From contig DBKQ01000059.1 of assembly GCA_002298545.1 (NCBI GenBank), forward strand, positions 15,149 through 23,863: DNA of 8,715 nt, in the 5' to 3' direction. A program made the position numbers and the translations under genes. Of this stretch, positions 6,891 through 8,715 are shown piece after piece (positions within the stretch are counted from its first letter, which is position 1; each line of letters opens with the position of its first letter). Under the pieces are notes generated by a model. That model was not told the origin of the DNA, ran no database searches, and was given only the letters and a program-made list of their open reading frames with translations. Source of the DNA: Prevotella sp. UBA746. GTDB lineage: Bacteria > Bacteroidota > Bacteroidia > Bacteroidales > Bacteroidaceae.

Positions 6891-7085
6891 CTTCCCCTCC
6901 CCCGCCTCCCCTTGACAGGGGCGGAGCAGTTACTCTTTCTGCTGAAAACTGAGATGTGTATTTGCTGATTTAGTAAAGATAAAGATGTAAAGTTATGGCA
7001 ATATAGTAAAGACAAAGATGTTGTAAGGTTATGTCAATTAAAGGAAACTGCTCCGCCCCCGGAGGGGGAGGCGGGGGAGGGGAAG
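6891..7085. mobile_element. MITE-like element with about 40-bp terminal inverted repeats
   Basis: 195 bp, no coding capacity. The left end (6891-6931) and right end (7046-7085) are inverted repeats: 21 outer bp match perfectly, then TTGACA faces CGGAG, then 14 inner bp match perfectly. A looser match continues inward (TACTCTTT against AAAGGA). The ends are C/G-rich and the centre is AT-rich with an internal duplication. No target-site duplication is obvious, so insertion is not proven; a large intergenic hairpin repeat is the alternative. Confidence 0.6.
6971..7038. repeat. Imperfect direct repeat inside the MITE-like element
   Basis: The two units 6971-7002 and 7004-7038 both begin TAGTAAAGA and read on through AAAGATG, GTAA and GTTATG to TCAAT or GCAAT. 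The second has three extra bases (TTG) and a few substitutions. Confidence 0.7.
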
Positions 7086-7087
7086 AT

Positions 7088-7124
7088 AAAAAAACGGATG
7101 ATACTCAATGAGTTATCATCCGTT
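7088..7124 (-). terminator. Intrinsic terminator of tRNA-Leu
   Basis: On the minus strand, an 11-bp perfect stem (7114-7124 with 7093-7103) is followed by seven T residues (7094 to 7088). It begins five bases past the tRNA 3' end and is the best canonical terminator in the window. Confidence 0.9.
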
Positions 7125-7129
7125 CTGCG

Positions 7130-7211
7130 TACCCAGAGCCGGGGTCGAACCGGCACGGGTTGCCCCACTGGTGTTTGAGACCAGCGCGTCTACCGATTCC
7201 GCCATCTGGGC
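7130..7211 (-). tRNA. tRNA-Leu (anticodon CAA)
   Basis: 82-base class II tRNA. On the minus strand the acceptor arm GCCCAGA (5') pairs with TCTGGGT (one G-T pair at the end), discriminator A at 7130. The anticodon stem CTGGT/ACCAG encloses the loop CTCAAAC, giving anticodon CAA, which reads the leucine codon UUG. A long variable arm follows (GTGGGGCAACCCGT), typical of leucine tRNAs. The T arm is GCCGG-TTCGACC-CCGGC. The bases after the discriminator are CGC, so CCA is not encoded and must be added after transcription. The gene has its own promoter and terminator. Confidence 0.96.
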
Positions 7212-7223
7212 TTAATTGCGGTG

Positions 7224-7255
7224 CAAAGGTAATGCTTTTTTTTATAATACACAAA
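7224..7255 (-). promoter_or_regulatory. Promoter of tRNA-Leu
   Basis: On the minus strand, TTTG (7255 to 7252), a 20-base spacer and TACCTTTG (7231 to 7224) match the Bacteroidota -33/-7 consensus. Transcription would start near 7217, about six bases before the mature tRNA 5' end. Confidence 0.75.
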
Positions 7256-7304
7256 TTTTATGTGGAAAAAACGATAAAGCGAGTGAATGAAAACATTTTT
7301 TCAA

Positions 7305-7368
7305 TATAATTCATAGAATAATGTATATTATCGGAAATGAGATAGTATACATTATTCTATGAATTATA
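7305..7368. repeat. AT-rich hairpin with 28-bp stem
   Basis: Arms 7305-7327 and 7346-7368 are exact reverse complements (23 bp). Pairing continues inward for five more pairs (TTATC with GATAG, one G-T), leaving the loop GGAAATGA (7333-7340). No T tract follows directly on either strand, so it is not an evident terminator. It lies between the divergent tRNA-Leu and carbonic-anhydrase-family genes, upstream of both. Confidence 0.85.
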
Positions 7369-7431
7369 CAGGACAAATCCGAAACATGAAGTTTTTTTAT
7401 TAAATAATGATGTATATTTGTATTCTTGCAT

Positions 7432-7523
7432 TATCTTTGCATTATCTTTAGATAAGATAAGCTGCATCTCAGCATAACATTCAAATAAATTTGATGTTCT
7501 GCCTTCGATTTGCATTATCTTTA
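7432..7523 (+). promoter_or_regulatory. Candidate promoters of the carbonic anhydrase-kdsA operon
   Basis: TATCTTTG at 7432-7439 matches TAnnTTTG, though without a TTTG 19-21 bases upstream. TATCTTTA occurs twice within the 41-bp repeats (7443-7450 and 7516-7523), each with a TTTG 22 bases upstream (7417-7420 and 7490-7493). The second would give a leader of about 48 bases. I cannot say which is used. Confidence 0.35.
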
Positions 7524-7549
7524 GATAAGATAAGCTGCATCTCAGCATA
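7436..7549. repeat. Two exact 41-bp direct repeats, 73-bp period
   Basis: Bases 7436-7476 and 7509-7549 are identical, separated by 32 bases. Each unit holds two small hairpins, TTATC-TTTA-GATAA and GCTG-CATCT-CAGC. A third partial unit (TTGCATTATCTTT) starts at 7426. They lie just upstream of the carbonic-anhydrase-family gene. Confidence 0.9.
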
Positions 7550-7577
7550 TAATTAAGTATTATAATAGATAAATATA

Positions 7578-8090
7578 ATGGCACTGATAAAATCAATAAA
7601 AGGACTTACCCCGAAATGGGGCAGAGACTGCTACTTCAGCGAGAATGCAACAATAGTGGGCGAAGTTACCATGGGCGATGAGTGTTCCATTTGGTTTAAT
7701 GCCGTGTTGCGCGGCGATGTTGCCCCGATAACCCTTGGCAATAGGGTGAACGTGCAAGACGGCTCGTGCATTCATGTTACAAACAAAATCGGTCCTACTC
7801 TGATTGAAGATGATGTTACTATCGGACATAATGCTACGGTGCACGCCTGCACTATCCGCAAAGGGGCGCTGATTGGTATGGGGTCTACGGTGCTCGACAA
7901 TGCCGAAATCGGTGAGGGGGCTGTCGTTGCTGCCGGTGCCCTCGTGCTTGGCGGAACGAAGGTAGGCGACCATGAGATATGGGGCGGCGTACCTGCCAAG
8001 TTTATTAAAAAAACGAGACCGAATCAGGCTGAGAGCTTTGCACAGCATTATGTGGAATATTCAAAGTGGTATCTTGAGGAGGATAAATAA
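7578..8090 (+). CDS. Gamma-carbonic-anhydrase-family protein (left-handed beta-helix)
   Basis: 170 residues, full length for the compact YrdA/PaaY-like branch. The body is a run of hexapeptide repeats forming a left-handed beta-helix (for example IVGEVTMGDECSIWFNAVLRGD, 26-47, and AEIGEGAVVAAGALVLGG, 109-126), ending in a C-terminal helix (about 148-168). The three zinc-binding histidines of the family are present: H66 (CIHVT), H84 and H89 (IGHNATVH). R45, D47, Q60 and D61 match conserved active-site or trimer positions. Cytoplasmic trimer expected. The family catalyses reversible CO2 hydration in some members, but many short homologues have no shown activity, so the reaction is uncertain. 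The start at 7578 fits the conserved N-terminus; the upstream bases are AT-rich without a clear Shine-Dalgarno. kdsA starts one base after the stop, indicating co-transcription. Confidence 0.93.
   Translation: MALIKSIKGLTPKWGRDCYFSENATIVGEVTMGDECSIWFNAVLRGDVAPITLGNRVNVQDGSCIHVTNKIGPTLIEDDVTIGHNATVHACTIRKGALIGMGSTVLDNAEIGEGAVVAAGALVLGGTKVGDHEIWGGVPAKFIKKTRPNQAESFAQHYVEYSKWYLEEDK
8076..8083 (+). promoter_or_regulatory. Strong Shine-Dalgarno for kdsA
   Basis: GAGGAGGA lies eight bases before the kdsA ATG, inside the last codons of the upstream gene (Glu-Glu-Asp-Lys). Other starts in this window lack such a site, and it fixes the kdsA start at 8092. Confidence 0.65.
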
Positions 8091-8091
8091 G

Positions 8092-8715
8092 ATGAAACCA
8101 ATTTTCATTACAGGACCTTGCGTTATTGAGTCGGCAGAACTGCTCGATACCGTCGCAGCCGAGGTAAGAAGACTCGCTGATGCCACGGGCATGACGTTCT
8201 ATTTCAAGGCGTCGTTTGACAAGGCTAACAGAACATCGATTCATTCTTTTCGCGGACCGGGACTGGAGCGCGGACTGCAGATGCTTGCCGATGTGAAGGC
8301 AAAATATCGACTGCCGCTGCTTACCGATATCCACGAAAGCTGGCAGGCGAAACCCGCTGGCGAGGTGGTCGACGTGTTGCAGATTCCGGCTTTCCTCTGC
8401 CGGCAGACCGATTTGCTCGTTGAGGCTGCAAAGACCGGAAAGACGGTGAATATAAAGAAGGCACAGTTTCTTTCGGGCGACGATATGCGCTATCCCGTAG
8501 AGAAATGCCGCGATGCCGGTGCAAAGGAAGTGTGGCTTACGGAACGCGGCAACAGCTTCGGCTACAACAACCTTGTGGTGGACTTCAGAAATCTGCCCCT
8601 CATGGCGCAGTATGCCGACAGGGTAATCATGGATTGCACGCATAGCGTACAGCGCCCGGGAGGAGCCGGCGGGAAGACGGGCGGCGACCGCCAGTTCGTG
8701 CCGATGATGGCACTT
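8092..8715 (+). CDS. kdsA: 3-deoxy-8-phosphooctulonate synthase, N-terminal 208 residues (runs off window)
   Basis: Condenses phosphoenolpyruvate with arabinose 5-phosphate to KDO 8-phosphate, an early step in making the inner core of lipopolysaccharide, in the cytoplasm. The frame is open to the window edge; the family is about 265-280 residues, so some 60-70 are missing. Family motifs run in order: GPCVIES (8-14), FKASFDKANRTSIHSFRGPG (38-57), LTDIHE (77-82), LQIPAFLCRQTDL (96-108), NIKKAQF (120-126), TERGNSFGYNNLVVDFR (150-166) and DCTHSVQRPGG (181-191). C10, where the E. coli enzyme has Asn, and H184 are metal ligands of the metal-dependent class typified by the Aquifex enzyme; the other two ligands lie beyond the edge. 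It is translated after the carbonic-anhydrase-family gene with a one-base gap. Confidence 0.96.
   Translation, partial: MKPIFITGPCVIESAELLDTVAAEVRRLADATGMTFYFKASFDKANRTSIHSFRGPGLERGLQMLADVKAKYRLPLLTDIHESWQAKPAGEVVDVLQIPAFLCRQTDLLVEAAKTGKTVNIKKAQFLSGDDMRYPVEKCRDAGAKEVWLTERGNSFGYNNLVVDFRNLPLMAQYADRVIMDCTHSVQRPGGAGGKTGGDRQFVPMMAL

Noticed and set aside
6971..7038. Possible iteron origin in the AT-rich direct repeats
   Set aside because: There are only two imperfect units, enclosed in the inverted ends of a MITE-like element, with no replication gene nearby.
7436..7549. Possible minimal CRISPR array (41-bp repeats with a 32-bp spacer)
   Set aside because: There are only two units and one spacer, no cas genes are in the window, and the units contain promoter-like boxes next to a start codon.
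7357..7596. A 79-codon open frame on the minus strand before the carbonic-anhydrase-family gene
   Set aside because: Its sequence comes from the 41-bp repeats and it starts within the next gene; there is no domain and no promoter.

Overview
The window looks like the chromosome of a Bacteroidota bacterium, most likely Prevotella or a close relative. Four signs point this way. Start regions carry the Bacteroidota-type -7 promoter motif TAnnTTTG (two also have a TTTG -33 box about 19-20 bases upstream). Most starts lack a Shine-Dalgarno sequence. One secreted protein ends in a type IX secretion (T9SS) sorting-like domain. There is also a lipoprotein-like TPR protein with a transmembrane segment and a C-terminal helix-turn-helix. 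The genus is an inference; I could not search a database.

Left part (1-3249): a tRNA nucleotidyltransferase of the CCA-adding/poly(A) polymerase family with an HD domain (97-1521, +) converges on a membrane-anchored TPR/HTH regulator (1669-3249, -). A structured, repeat-rich element lies between their 3' ends.

Middle (3250-6550): the regulator diverges from a tightly packed three-gene operon (3669-6550, +) with a near-perfect Bacteroidota promoter at 3502-3532 and a leader of about 130 bases. All three products have signal peptides and then a short 'xDGxxxxxxxxVxxIxF'-type segment. The first is little more than that segment plus a T9SS-like C-terminal domain. The second and third are paralogues built from three fibronectin-III-like repeats each. 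A surface role under control of the neighbouring regulator is plausible but inferred.

Right intergenic region (6551-7577): about 1 kb crowded with non-coding structure. In order it holds a 25-bp hairpin, a second, inverted copy of the structured element seen at 1.5 kb, a 195-bp MITE-like element with about 40-bp terminal inverted repeats, a tRNA-Leu(CAA) gene on the minus strand with its own promoter and terminator, a 28-bp-stem AT-rich hairpin, and two exact 41-bp direct repeats.

Right end (7578-8715): a gamma-carbonic-anhydrase-family protein is followed after one base by kdsA (KDO-8-phosphate synthase, lipopolysaccharide core), which runs off the window after 208 codons. The most novel-looking material is the pair of inverted structured elements with a compensatory base change, the other hairpins and repeats of the 6.5-7.6 kb region, and the secreted three-gene operon paired with its divergent membrane regulator.
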